From Acephala macrosclerotiorum (taxonomy: Eukaryota > Ascomycota > Leotiomycetes > Helotiales > Mollisiaceae), in NCBI GenBank assembly GCA_014904845.1, contig MU119490.1:1-49662 (forward strand): a stretch of DNA of 49,662 nucleotides, given 5' to 3'. This document shows, piece by piece, positions 31,756-42,400 of the stretch. The position numbers and the translations under genes were made by a program. Positions within the stretch are counted from its first letter, which is position 1, and each line of letters begins with the position of its first letter. The notes under the pieces are model-generated. The model was given only the letters and a program-made list of their open reading frames with translations, was not told where the DNA came from and ran no database searches.

Positions 31756-34024
31756 ATGGGTACCGGTAAGAAGGAGGCTAATCGCAAGATTAAGCAGGGG
31801 AAGGTTGGAGATGGCATGGCCAATGTCAAAACGAAAGGCGAGAATTTCTACAGGTATTTTCAACCTACCGTCGGTGAAGTGACTGCGACTGTGACTGACC
31901 ATAATTTCTCCGCAGAGATGCGAAGAAAGTCAAGACCTTAAAAAGATTGACAGAAGGCAAAGCTCGACACAATGCTGCTGGTGACATTGTCCAAGCTGCC
32001 AAATTCCAGAGCAAGCAGGTCCCCAATGCCAGAGTTGAGCCAAACAGAAAATGGTTCACGAATTCGAGAGTTATATCGCAAGATGCTCTTACCTCTTTCC
32101 GAGAAGCCATGGCCGAGCGAGCGTCCGACCCGTACAGTGTTTTGTTGAAGTCAAATAAGCTGCCGATGACTTTGATCCGAGACGGGCAAGGAAAGAATGG
32201 AATCAAAGAGCACCAGGCGAAGATGACTGTAGAGGCATCACCTTTTGGAGAAGTCTTCGGACCAAAGGCTCAACGGAAGAGAGTAAAGATTGGTGCTAGT
32301 ACATTGGAAGATCTCGCCGACCACAGTGTTAAGAGCCACGATACCTACCTCGATCGACTTGAACAGGCACGATTGCTTAGTGGAAACTCCATTGAGACTG
32401 AGGCGGTTGGAGAGGCTGCCGACATTGATGATGGTCAAATCACCAGTGCTCGAGAAGCAATTTTCAGCAAAGGTCAAAGCAAGCGGATATGGAACGAGCT
32501 ATACAAAGTGATCGACTCTTCCGACGTTGTTATACATGTTCTGGATGCTCGAGATCCTCTTGGTACAAGATGTCGGAGTGTTGAGAAGTATATCAAGGAG
32601 GAGGCACCACACAAGCACCTGATCTTCGTTCTGAACAAATGCGACTTGGTGCCCACTGGCGTTGCTGTAAGTCTACTTCCCATTAATCCCACTTTCCTTT
32701 ATTCGGTTCCATCGTTAAGTCAAGGCTCCTTCTGCATAATTTGTGCTCTTCGCAATGGAAGGCCGTCTGTTACAACTTTGGTAGATTGAATTCATTCTCG
32801 CCGTCCTTGGTTTTCGGACCTTGGATAGACAGCTCACCGTCTTGGGGAGTCTGTCGCACAGAGTTTGTGCTTGTTTCGTTTGAGTTGAAGACCATTTCTG
32901 CTTTCCAGTGGCTTGTGGTGGTCTTCTTAGTAATGATTCATACATCCCAATTCAACGATTGCCGCAATATTTGATCTCAGAGCATTGCTGACAGTCGACG
33001 ATAGGCGTCCTGGGTTAGATTCCTCTCGAAAGATTATCCTACACTCGCGTTCCACGCATCGATCACGAACTCCTTTGGCAAGGGCTCCCTCATTCAACTC
33101 CTTCGACAATTCTCTTCCCTTCACTCTGACCGCAAACAAATTTCAGTGGGATTCATCGGATATCCGAACACTGGAAAGTCATCAATCATTAACACACTCC
33201 GAAAGAAGAAAGTCTGCACCGTCGCTCCTATACCTGGCGAGACAAAGATTTGGCAATACATCACATTAATGAAGAGGATTTACCTCATCGACTGTCCGGG
33301 AGTGGTCCCTCCAAGCAATACAGATACGCCGCAAGATATCTTGCTGCGAGGTGTTGTCAGAGTCGAGAATGTGGAAAATCCAGAACAGTACATTCCTGCA
33401 GTTCTAGCGAAGACCAAACCACAGCACATGGAGCGAACATATCAGATCAAGGGCTACACAACCCATATCGAGTTCTTGGAGCTGTTGGCTCGCAAGGGTG
33501 GGAGATTATTACACGGTGGTGAGCCCGATGTAGATGGTGTAGCGAAAATGGTCTTGAACGACTTCTTGCGTGGAAAGATCCCTTGGTACACCCCTCCACC
33601 CAAGGTTGAGGGCGTAGAAGAATCGAATGAAAAAGGCGTCGAAGGCCGCCAAGGACGACTAGGAGAGATGGGCAGGAAACGAAAGCGCGATGATGAATCT
33701 GGTCCTGATACGTCTGTTGCGGATACGTCCATTGAAGATGTCTCGGCCCAGGCTGAAGATGACGCAGAGGAGGATGAAGAATTCGCAGGTTTCAGCGATG
33801 ATGACGGTGGTATAGAACTCGATAATGTCGTTGGTGATGTTGATCAGGCATTTGGACTTGACTCGGAAGACGAGGACAGTGATGCCGAATTGGATGGCGA
33901 AGAAGAAGAACACGACGAGTCAGAGAACGACGGCGGTGCTTCGGAGCAATTGCAAGAACTTCATAATGATGTCTCGAAACAAGACTCGAGGAGACCTTCG
34001 AAGAAGAAACGTCAGAAGACTTGA
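31756..34024 (+). CDS. nog2: Nucleolar GTPase NOG2 (60S pre-ribosome assembly)
   Basis: Three exons (31756-31853, 31916-32666, 33005-34024) encode 622 aa; introns are 62 and 338 bp. NOG2 is a YlqF-type circularly permuted GTPase that rides on nuclear pre-60S particles and acts as a checkpoint for their export. The N-terminus is Lys-rich ([17 protein letters not shown]), followed by the NGP1NT region. The permuted order is visible: LDARDPLG, then G4 NKCDLVP at about 274-280, later G1 GYPNTGKSS (335-343) and G3 DCPG (379-382). The C-terminal tail is acidic with basic patches and ends KKKRQKT. Intron 1 has a GTATTT donor and a TGACTGAC branch region. Intron 2 joins phase 0 (GVA/ASWVRF) and houses an H/ACA snoRNA. 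It starts at the first ATG. Confidence 0.95.
32706..32947 (+). ncRNA. snR191: H/ACA snoRNA, snR191 orthologue, in NOG2 intron 2
   Basis: Hand folding gives two guide hairpins. In the 5' hairpin the lower stem is CCATCGTT (32709-32716) with AACTTTGG (32774-32781). The pocket arms are AGTCA (32718-32722) and GTTAC (32769-32773). The upper stem pairs 32723-32726 with 32765-32768 and CCTTC (32728-32732) with GAAGG (32758-32762). An H-box-like AGATTG (32783-32788, last base off consensus) lies 14 nt past the pocket. In the 3' hairpin the lower stem is GAAT-T-CATT (32788-32796) with AATGATTC (32932-32939). The arms are GAGT (32882-32885) and TAGT (32928-32931) around the stem GAAGACCA/TGGTCTTC. Box ACA is at 32942-32944, again 14 nt on. 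The arms complement LSU helix 69 around yeast uridines 2258 and 2260, the snR191 targets. Yeast snR191 also sits in a NOG2 intron. Ends are approximate. Confidence 0.85.
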
Positions 34025-34765
34025 AGATAGAATACCAGGAAAGTCAGACTCTAATCTCATCCTCGCTGGTTCCGTTTTAGTCTCCGGACGTGAGCAGCTG
34101 CTGCTTTAACCTGAGCTGAGGGTGAGCATACTTGAGCCGAGGGTGAGCGTACCTGATCAAAGCCTGAGCACGCCCTGAGTCAGCTTGCGCACCATAATGT
34201 GGAACCCATTTTGGCCTCCTATGTGCCCCGACTACAGCTTCCTTGCCGAATTTTGCCCGGGAACCCGTTCCTGCTCCCTTACAGGGTTCCTGCTAGAGCA
34301 GATTTTGGATCCTTCTTGTCAAAGAACACGTGACTAGTAATTCAGCCTTATAATTTACCCGGAGTAATCTCGACAGACGAAACGCCGTCCGTTTCCAAAG
34401 TTCAATATCACTCCCACCATTTTCTTACCCATCTTAAAAAGCCAACGTCACATTTGCGCAGACATAGCCTGACACTATGGCGAATAAATCCAGATCAGAT
34501 ATTATCAGGGCCAGCTTTATTGGTAATAGGCTAGATGCATTTCGCGATTTTTTTACTTCGATTGTGAGAAGCTTTCTATCGAGCCTTCCCCGGACGCGTT
34601 GGATCAAGTTGACGAAAGTAATACGGACCGACCTCGCCAAAGTGTTCTTCTAATTAGCATATAGATATCCCGAACCTCGCGTTTGACCTTTTGCTAGTGC
34701 TGCAAACTTGTCCCACTACTCGTCTGCTCCGTTCTAATAGTAGTGGCAAAATCCTCTTAACCGAT
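34025..34765. other. Spacer, 3' of NOG2 to retroelement remnant
   Basis: There is no gene. It holds a 21-bp tandem duplication (34112-34153) and, toward the right, sequence continuing into the decayed retroelement. No long terminal repeat could be identified. The short minus-strand frame at 34640-34434 has no motif. Confidence 0.45.
34112..34153 (+). repeat. 21-bp tandem duplication
   Basis: Two adjacent units (34112-34132 and 34133-34153) of the form TGAGCYGAGGGTGAGCRTACY differ at three positions, all transitions. Confidence 0.8.
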
Positions 34766-35608
34766 TTATCGAGGCTCGGCTCTGCTGTCATCTTCAATAA
34801 CTTCCACTTCGACGGCATCAAGCCTCTCTTGAGCGCCGTTCTCAACAACAAATCCGATGAGCTTATTTGGGATAAGGTTTATAGCGCTGTCACCGAGTCC
34901 ACGCCACCTCCGCGCCCTCTGTCGTCCTTCCCACACCCGTTCGTAAGCCCAAAGGGCAAGACTTTGCATTTGTAAGAGCCATAGCGCTCTGAATGTCGTC
35001 AGCTCTTCAGAGTCGGGGTCCATTCTAATACGATGGAACGCTTGTCGAATATCTAGCTTGGTGAAAGCCTTAGCAGAGCTGATGCTGGCTAGGGTCTCGT
35101 CGATCAAAGGCAATGGGTATTGATCCTTGCGCGTAATCTGGTTTAGCTTGCGATAGTCGATAAAAAATCCAAGGCTTCCATTCGGTTTCTTGACAAAGAG
35201 GACCGGGGCGGCAAAAGGTGCTTGACTAGGCTCAATAAACCTTTTATCGAGATTATCGATTAAATATTGTCTGACTGTCTTGAGTTCTTCAGTCGTCATT
35301 TTGTATAATGGGCTATACCCTAAGTTGTTCTCTTGGTCTAGCTTGATCTTGTGATCGTAAGGACGATGCGGGGGAAGCTCATTAGAAGCCGTTTTTGAGA
35401 AAGCTGCCAAATATTGGCGATATTGCTCTGGGATTTTAGACCAGTCTTCGTCTTCGGGGGTCTGCTCCTCCTCGTCTTCTTCGTCTTCGCGCTCCTCTAG
35501 CAAGCGGTCGATCTCGTATAGGCTTATAGAGAACAAGTCATTTTCAAGGCGCTTCATATTAAAATGAAAGCCAGTGGCGCTAGTCCCGACGATGTCGATT
35601 GCAGCCAT
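34766..35608 (-). pseudogene. Ty3/gypsy reverse transcriptase fragment
   Basis: This 280-codon frame starts with an acidic linker and then the RT N-terminus: LPPHRPYDHKIKL, APVLFVKKPNGSLGFFIDYR, KLNQITRKDQYPLPLI and TKLDIRQAFHRIRM, whose Asp is catalytic motif A. At about 34990 the homology moves to another frame, which encodes YKCKVLPFGLTNG (motif B region, about 34941-34985). After that the expected sequence is missing. The YxDD motif C is absent. The frame therefore suffered a one-step frameshift and then an internal deletion. It cannot encode active polymerase. Confidence 0.8.
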
Positions 35609-35836
35609 ATCCTCTGAGGGCGGGGGAGGGCGACGTAAGACTTGCGAACGTAGGGCACCGGCTTGGCCCTCGAGATCCCTTTCAGCTCACATGCCATAGT
35701 GGTCATTGCGTCTCTCATACTCTCTCTGTGTGTTCAACCTAGTAGGCTTCTTGTAAGGCGCTCTAGCCGGTGGGTGCGAGGAGGCAGGTGCGGGCGGGCT
35801 TGTAGCCAGGTCGTCGATGCGGGGGCACATAGCGGC

Positions 35837-36493
35837 CTAGGGGTTCGACGTTCGATCAAATGCTTGCATCGCTCTCGTTGCCCTCGTCGTTTTTGCTAGG
35901 GCCGCTGTCGTCGCTGCTGCTATCGTCACTATTGCTGTTGTCGTCGCTTGCGTCCTCCATTCCGGCCGCTTTTCGCTGCTCGTTTGCGCAATAGCGAAAT
36001 CTCGTTGTTCCACGTCTCTTTGGTGGTTGGCGTTGATAGGGCTAGGGAAGATGACTCGTCGGTCGATAACTTGACTTGCGGCAGCCCCGAGGGGGTGTGG
36101 CGCTAAGTTCGAGGGCCATAGTAGCTTTCGCCTAGTCAAGTCTATGACGTGGAAGTATTTATACCATTTTCGGCCTATGATCATGTCGGTGTGGCCTAAG
36201 TCGCAAATAAGGAATTGGGTATTGAGGAATCGTCGTCCGTCGATGATTAGAGTGAGCTGTAAGATATGGGTGATGCGTTCTCCCATTTGGCCATTGAATC
36301 CTTTGACTGGAATGGCTCGATTGAGCCGTGTAGCCTTTAGTCCTAAGAAGACAGTAATGGCTATAGTAAGGGGGGTGTTTAAGAATAAGAATCTGTTTGC
36401 TCCGAAGTCATTCAAGGCGTCTATGTCAAAGCAATATCTATTTTGTCCTAGAGTACAATGCGAAATAAGCCGTTGACCGCCAACGAGCTGACT
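35837..36493 (-). pseudogene. Ty3/gypsy aspartic protease region
   Basis: The frame between stops at 36494 and 35837 contains ALNDFGANRFLFL, then later FLICDLGHTDMIIGRKW. These are the two halves of a retropepsin fold: the active-site loop and the I-I/L-G-R flap-distal motif. The active-site triplet reads Asp-Phe-Gly where retropepsins have Asp-Ser/Thr-Gly. A TCC-to-TTC change would explain it and fits C-to-T mutation. The C-terminal part is Ala/Thr-rich linker. The region lies in the same frame as Gag and RT. Confidence 0.7.
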
Positions 36494-36607
36494 TTAGTCG
36501 ATCTCTGATAGATCAACTCCAAATCTGCCTAGGTAGGAGTGTTTGGCTAAGCTTGCTCGTTTCCCGACTCGGTTGTATTGTCTGCAGATGCTATTAAGTC
36601 CTCCTCC

Positions 36608-37467
36608 CTACCACTCCTCCTCGATATCCTTTAGCTCGATCTTCTTTGGCTTAGGGCAAGCTGTCGCAAAGTGGCCGGGAGTACCGCAGTTGTAGCATCG
36701 AGGCTGCGTATTGGTTATCGTCGTAGCTTGTCGAGAGGGGGTTGCGACCGGCGTAGTAGATCGGTAGGGGGCCGAAGCCAAAGTCGGAGATATAGTCGAA
36801 GTCGTAGGATTAATAGAAAGGTCAGTAGAAGCCGGAGTGGGTGATCTCTTGGGACCAGAGTCTTGCTTTGTGCCACTCGAGAATGACGTAGTGGTCATTT
36901 GGTCTGCCAAGTGTTTCAACTTCATGTCCATGCCTCCTGCGCTCTCGCATAGCTCTTGAAAGTCCCTACGAAGCTTGTATTTGGTAGGAGCCAGTCTGAG
37001 TCGATAGGCGCGTGGTAGTTTTTGGTATATACGATCGAACCATTGAGTCTTCACAATCTTAGCCTCTCCTGGCAAGTGCATAAAGGTTATCTTAAAGGTG
37101 TGGAAGCTCTGGTCGGGTGTGTAGACGAGTTTGTCCAAGCTATAGATTGCCTCTTCTTCTTGATGTGGATTGGTGAAGATGATTCTTAAGAAATCTAGCA
37201 TCTCGTCGGCCGTCTCGAAGGGTTCGTCTGCCTTAGGGCCATAGCGAGTGTAGAGGTGTTTTTGCGCGTCACCACTAGTTTGGTTGAAGACATATAACAT
37301 TTTAGCCTTTTCGTCCTCGAAGTAATTGTGATTGACGTCGAATTTGCCAGTAATTTGAATATGCCAAGAGTCAAAGGTAGGGTCTACTCCATCGGTGAGA
37401 TCGGAGGGGTCTTTGACCGCGACGATACGTTTTTTATCGAAATATGGATATTCGCCAGTTTTTATTA
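36608..37467 (-). pseudogene. Ty3/gypsy Gag fragment with zinc knuckle
   Basis: An ATG at 37300 opens 230 codons, but coding sequence clearly continues upstream (DSWHIQITGKFDVNHNYF) to about 37467, where it meets AT-rich DNA. The body is a retrotransposon Gag capsid (DFLRIIFTNPHQEEEAIYSL, then QSFHTFKITFMHLPGEA). A Ser/Thr/Pro linker follows, then a CCHC zinc knuckle CYNCGTPGHFATAC near the end. It stops at TAG 36608-36610, after which protease coding resumes in the same frame. The normal Gag start is lost. Confidence 0.85.
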
Positions 37468-37780
37468 ATAAAATAAGTCGTATTAAATAATAAGCAATGT
37501 AATAAAAAAATAAAGATTAATATATTATAATTATAATATATAATTTTTATAATTTTTATAAAAATAAATATATATAAATTTTTTTTTATTATTTTTTAAA
37601 AATTTATTACGAATTTTAATAATAATTAAATTTTTTTATAAAAAAAATTGAAATAATATAAAATAACGTTTTTTATTATTTAATATATAAAATTTAATAA
37701 AAAATATTAAAAGTTTTATAAAAATTAAATAAATATTATATAATTAATTAAAATTCGATATCGATTAATAATAAAAACAA
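37468..37780. other. Short AT-rich block at Gag 5' end
   Basis: This gene-free A/T sequence of RIP type begins where Gag coding stops. It may be the mutated 5' part of the same retroelement or a separate insertion. Confidence 0.6.
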
Positions 37781-37928
37781 GCGCGTATTTACTTCGGTAC
37801 TAAGCCGAATCAGGCTTAGCGTGTATGTAATTGCTAATATTATACTTATGAAAGTTGCGACCATTTTAATCGTACTTTTTTCTTTTCCCCTTTCCACTTT
37901 TTACAATAATCCAAACTCCCTCGATAAA

Positions 37929-38913
37929 ATGGCACCAACACCCTTCAGCATCGACGAAATCATTTCCCTCCTCACGGAGATGTACACCCTGATCCTCCGC
38001 ACCCAAAGCCTACCAGAAGTCAGCATCATCCACGGACCCCACTCCTCGCCATCATTCGACACCAACGCTTGGACGAACGCCGGCATGGATCCGGAAACTG
38101 TTCATATCCTGTCAAGGCTACCCCTGTTCAGCTCCATCAAACACAATATCGGCCCTGACATGGCTCCAATGCCTTATTTGAGAGACGCGCCGACCTCGAC
38201 CTCGGATGACGAGGAAGATGAGGAAGATGAAGACGAGGAAGACGAGGAAGACGAGCATCCTATGCATCTCGATTCCTGGACCAATCCATTCGTATTAGAC
38301 GATGAGACGAGGTATATTGAGCCGTGGTGCATTCCACTGACTTCTGCCAATCATGGTGGGTATGTCTTGATCTTAGATTGCAAAACAAGTAGGTCACTTT
38401 TTTTCGTAGTATTGAAATAATGGGAATCGCATTGACATAGGCTAGATGAGATATTCGAAGTTGATTGGTTTAGCGCCCGTTATGATCTTCCTGAAGCTCC
38501 TCCAGACACCGATGAAGGCTACTATCGCCACTTCCCCTCCGGACCCGCACCGGATATCCTCAAGAAATGGATTGGGTATTATAGGTCTCTAGTTATAGTA
38601 CCTGATTACATACAGGGGAACTGGTGGTTTGGAGATGAGGGTGAGATAGGTGGAGAGGAAGAGGTAAAATTTCCCCATGTTTTACACTCGCGGGTAGTGA
38701 TAACGATTATGTTTCTAGGGAAAGGAGACGGGGCAGCTGCTTTTGGACTATGGATGGCCAGACAACTTTCGAGAAGAGGAGTTCGCGGCCGCTCTGGGGC
38801 CTTGGAAGGAAGTTAAACACGCAAAAGCCGGTGCAGAGATGGAGGCTGAACAGGCGGAGCTGAAGAAAGACGCGAGGGAATGGGTACAGAGAACTTATGG
38901 CGAAGCAGAGTGA
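37929..38913 (+). CDS. Acidic hypothetical protein, three exons
   Basis: Exons 37929-38359, 38441-38663 and 38719-38913 join into one 282-aa frame. Intron 1 (81 bp) has a GTATGT donor and CATAG acceptor; intron 2 (55 bp) has GTAAAA and TCTAG. The start ATG 37929 has a strong context (AAAATGGCA). An upstream in-frame ATG at 37821 would add a hydrophobic leader and is less likely. The protein begins MAPTPFSIDEIISLLTEMY, has a long Asp/Glu run at about residues 95-113, then EIFEVDWFSARYDLPEAPPD, GYYRHFPSGPAPDILKKWIG and DYGWPDNFREEEFAAAL. It ends in a Glu/Ala/Lys helix. It is probably a fungal-specific protein of unknown function. Coding is intact despite lying between a dead retroelement and a large AT block. 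Confidence 0.65.
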
Positions 38914-39289
38914 AATTTAAGGGTCTTCCTTACTAGACTTTCAAAACGGCTCTTATTCATCTTGTATTTATTCTCCAAAGACAATTATCTTCTACACTTC
39001 GACTCTAACTCAGAGCAGGACCCGAAACATAGTAAGCGTAGTTTGCCCACATATTATCGCATGTCTCGTCAATACGCGTGTTCTACGCTAAGAACCACGT
39101 TGATGCAATTCCTATAATTGTTATCAATAACTTCGTAGGAATTACCTGCTTCAACAGTGTACCACTCCAAGTATTCGCTAGTTGTTCCTGTAACGGTCTG
39201 TGTCGGCGCAGTGACGTACGTCGGGTGAGTATTGTATTAGAGCCTACTGTGGTGGGGCTATATGCTCTCTCTTCAAAAATCCTTGTAAA
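38914..39289. other. Intergenic, nothing recognised
   Basis: This is the 3' flank of the acidic-protein gene. The short frame at 39078-39296 has no motif. Confidence 0.4.
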
Positions 39290-39356
39290 TAGCTAGTTTC
39301 GAGGGCAGTGCTGGTCACGTGTCTTCTGGTACATAAGGAGCTTTCGCTCACTATAG
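39290..39356 (+). repeat. Dispersed repeat, copy B
   Basis: Its first 32 bp are identical to 17720-17751, with similarity continuing to 39356. It lies in the same orientation as copy A and about 70 bp before the largest AT-rich block begins, as a transposon terminus would. Confidence 0.85.
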
Positions 39357-39387
39357 ACTAATTAACAACTTTTTCTATTTCTACTCT

Positions 39388-39424
39388 GATTGATTGATTG
39401 ATTGATTTACGGATTACGGATTAC
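39388..39424 (+). repeat. (GATT)5 followed by TACGGAT repeats
   Basis: Five GATT units (39388-39407) run into TACGGATTACGGATTAC (39408-39424). The simple repeat marks the junction with the AT block. Confidence 0.85.
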
Positions 39425-42400
39425 TTCGAATGAGTTTAATTTACTGATTAAAACGAATTGATTTACAATTAGACTTTTTTGCTTTGTATTTTATTGCTTT
39501 TTTACATTAGTAAACGACGTCGAAAAGTGAATTGTTTTAGTGAACTTCATTGAGAATTGTTTATGTGCGATTTGTGTATTCTATTTTTTATTACTATTAA
39601 AAAGAAATTTAAATTACTAGAAATCGAAAACTGAAAATCAATTAATAAGAATTTTTTGTTTTAATTATATTATTCGAAATTAAATAATTTAATTACAAAA
39701 TTACGAAATTATAGAGAAATATTGATTTATAAGAATTACGTATTGAATTACTTGAAATAATTAATATTAAAGCGAATATAAAAAAGAAAAAAAAAAATTT
39801 ATAACGATTATTTATAGTAATTGATTTTATTTTTAATAGAAATTAAAATATAAAAAAAAAATTTTAATGCGAAAAAGAAAAAAAATTATACTATTGAAAA
39901 ATGAAATTGTTTTATTGTTTTATATTTTAATTTTAATTTTTTTAAAAGTCGCAATTTACGAATTGTTTGTAATTGCTTTTAAATTAAAATAATAAAATCA
40001 AAATAAGTTTCGAATTTTAGAAAATAATACGAAAAAAATTGAAATAAAAAATTTTAATCGAAAAAAATCGATTAAAAAAATATTTGTTTGAAAAATACAT
40101 TTTATTAGAATAAATAAACGAATAAAATTTCAAGTAAAAATTAAAATCAAAAAAATTTCACAAAAAAACGATATAAATAGAAATTAATTTTTAAAACGAA
40201 TTTCATTTAAAAATAATAATTCGAAAATTCGTATTTTTAAATTATTAAATCAATTTTTAATTCAAAAATTAAAATCAATAAATTATTTGCATTAAAATTT
40301 ATTTTTTTCGATAAAAAACATTTTTATTTTAATTATATTATCGATTTTTTTTAAAAAAATTTCTACGAACAACGAAAACAATTTTTTAAAAATATAAAAT
40401 TTTAAAAAATACGTACTCGTATTAAAACTACAAATACTTTTCTTTAGAATCTTTAAAATATTTTAATTCAAAAAAAATAATATTACGATTTTTTTGAAAT
40501 AATATAACAATATATACGAAAACTATAAAATTACTTTAAAAATTAAAAAAATACGATTTTTGTAATATATTAATTCAATTTACAAAAAGTAAATTCGATT
40601 TATATTAAAATATAATATCGAAATTATTTAAAAAAAAAGTTTTATAATACTTTAAAGAAAAAATTTTATAAATACAATTAAAAGTATTATTAAATAAATA
40701 TAAAGTTTTTATATAAAATTATCGATTAATTTATAAAAAGTTTTTTAGTAATAAAAATATACGTAAATTTATTCGATCGAGTATTTAAAAAACTAATTAA
40801 ATAAAATAAATTAAACAAATAATATTAAAAATGCGAATTTATAAAAATTTTTTTAATATATATTAAAAAACGAATTTTTAAAAAAATCGATTATAAATCG
40901 ATAGAAATATTTATTTATAATTATAATAAAATATATAAAAAAACAATTATTATATATAAATATAAAAAAAAAAATAATAATACAATAAAATTAACGATTT
41001 AAAATACTCGAAAATTCGATAAAAATATTTGAATATTATAATATAAAAAATAATTTTAAATACAATTAATAATTTATTATTTTTTGTTTTATTCAAATTA
41101 TTTATAAAAAAAGTTCAATAAAAAATGTATATAATCGTTAAAAAAATTTATATCGAATTTCAATTTTCGATTTTATATATTATTTAAATTTAAAAAACTC
41201 AACAAATATTCGTATTAAAACTTTTAATTTAAATAAATAATTTTATTAAAAAACTAAAATTTTTTTTTTTTTTCGTATTATTTAATAATTTAAAAATCGC
41301 TTTAAATATTAATACTATAAAAATGTCTTAAAAATTGAATAGTATTATAATTTTTATAAATTAAAATTAAAATTAATTTATTTTTTTATAAGAATATAAA
41401 CGAAAAAAATATAATAATATAAAAAAAAACGAATATAAAGTTTTATATAATTTAATATTGATTGAATTCTCGCAAAATATATTATTAATCGTTTAAAAAA
41501 ATGTAATAAAAATCAATACTATATACGATAATTAATAAAGCGAGTAATATTATTTCGAGTATTTCGAGCGAACAAAAAACGAAAAAATCTATTTTTTTAT
41601 TGATTATTTTTTCGTGGATTATTATTTATTTATAAATAAATTAATTAATCGTAAATATTACTATTGAAAAAACGATTAATAGTATTATAATTTTTAGAAT
41701 CGTAATCGATTTTCGCGATTATTTATATTTAAAAATAATCGATATTAATATAATTAAATTATAAAATAAATAATTGAAAAACTTTTTAATTATAATTTCA
41801 ATAAACGCTTTAAAAATACATAAAAAATTTAAAAATTTATTCAATTTACTATTTAAAAAAAGAGTAAAATTAATACTAATAAAAAAATCCTAAAAAAAAT
41901 AAATTTATTATCGTATATTTTCAATAATAATAATATTAACGTTTAAAATTTTAATAAAGCGATTATTAATAAATTCTACGAAAAATTGTCGATAAATATA
42001 GTAATAATAAATATAATAATAACAAATAAATCGAAAAATAAAATTCAAAGTATATAAAAAAACTTTCAACGAAAAATAAAAATAAAAAAAAAGTATTCAA
42101 AGATTGAATTGTAATAACAAATTTTATAAAGCGTTTAAAACGAAGAACGAAAAAAAATAAACGTAAATTAATCGAAAAATAAAACTTTAAAACAATAATT
42201 CGACGCTAAAAATAATAATTCTATTAATAAAGTTTTACTATGAAAATTTTTTAAAAGTATAATATCGTTTTTAAAAATTCTAAAAAAAATAAAAATAATT
42301 ATTAATATTTTAAAAACATTAAATTTTATTATAATAATTATTAATTAATAATGAAAAAACAATATTTATTATTTGATTTTAATAAATATTAAAATTACTA

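Larger units (their letters stand above)
34766..37467 (-). mobile_element. Truncated Ty3/gypsy LTR retrotransposon
   Basis: Gag, protease and the first part of reverse transcriptase follow each other on the minus strand in one continuous reading frame from about 37467 down to 34766. The frame is broken by stops at 36608-36610 (TAG), 36494-36496 (TAA), 35837-35839 (TAG) and 35687-35689 (TGA). Gag has no start: its frame runs into AT-rich DNA at about 37468. RT motifs after the first third, RNase H and integrase are missing, and no LTR was found on either side. The copy is a dead internal fragment, probably RIP-mutated. Single-frame gag-pol is known in some fungal Ty3 elements. Confidence 0.85.

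Noticed and set aside
37821..37928. In-frame upstream ATG giving a hydrophobic leader to the acidic protein
   Set aside because: The leader looks like translated T-rich 5' flank, and ATG 37929 has a much better initiation context.
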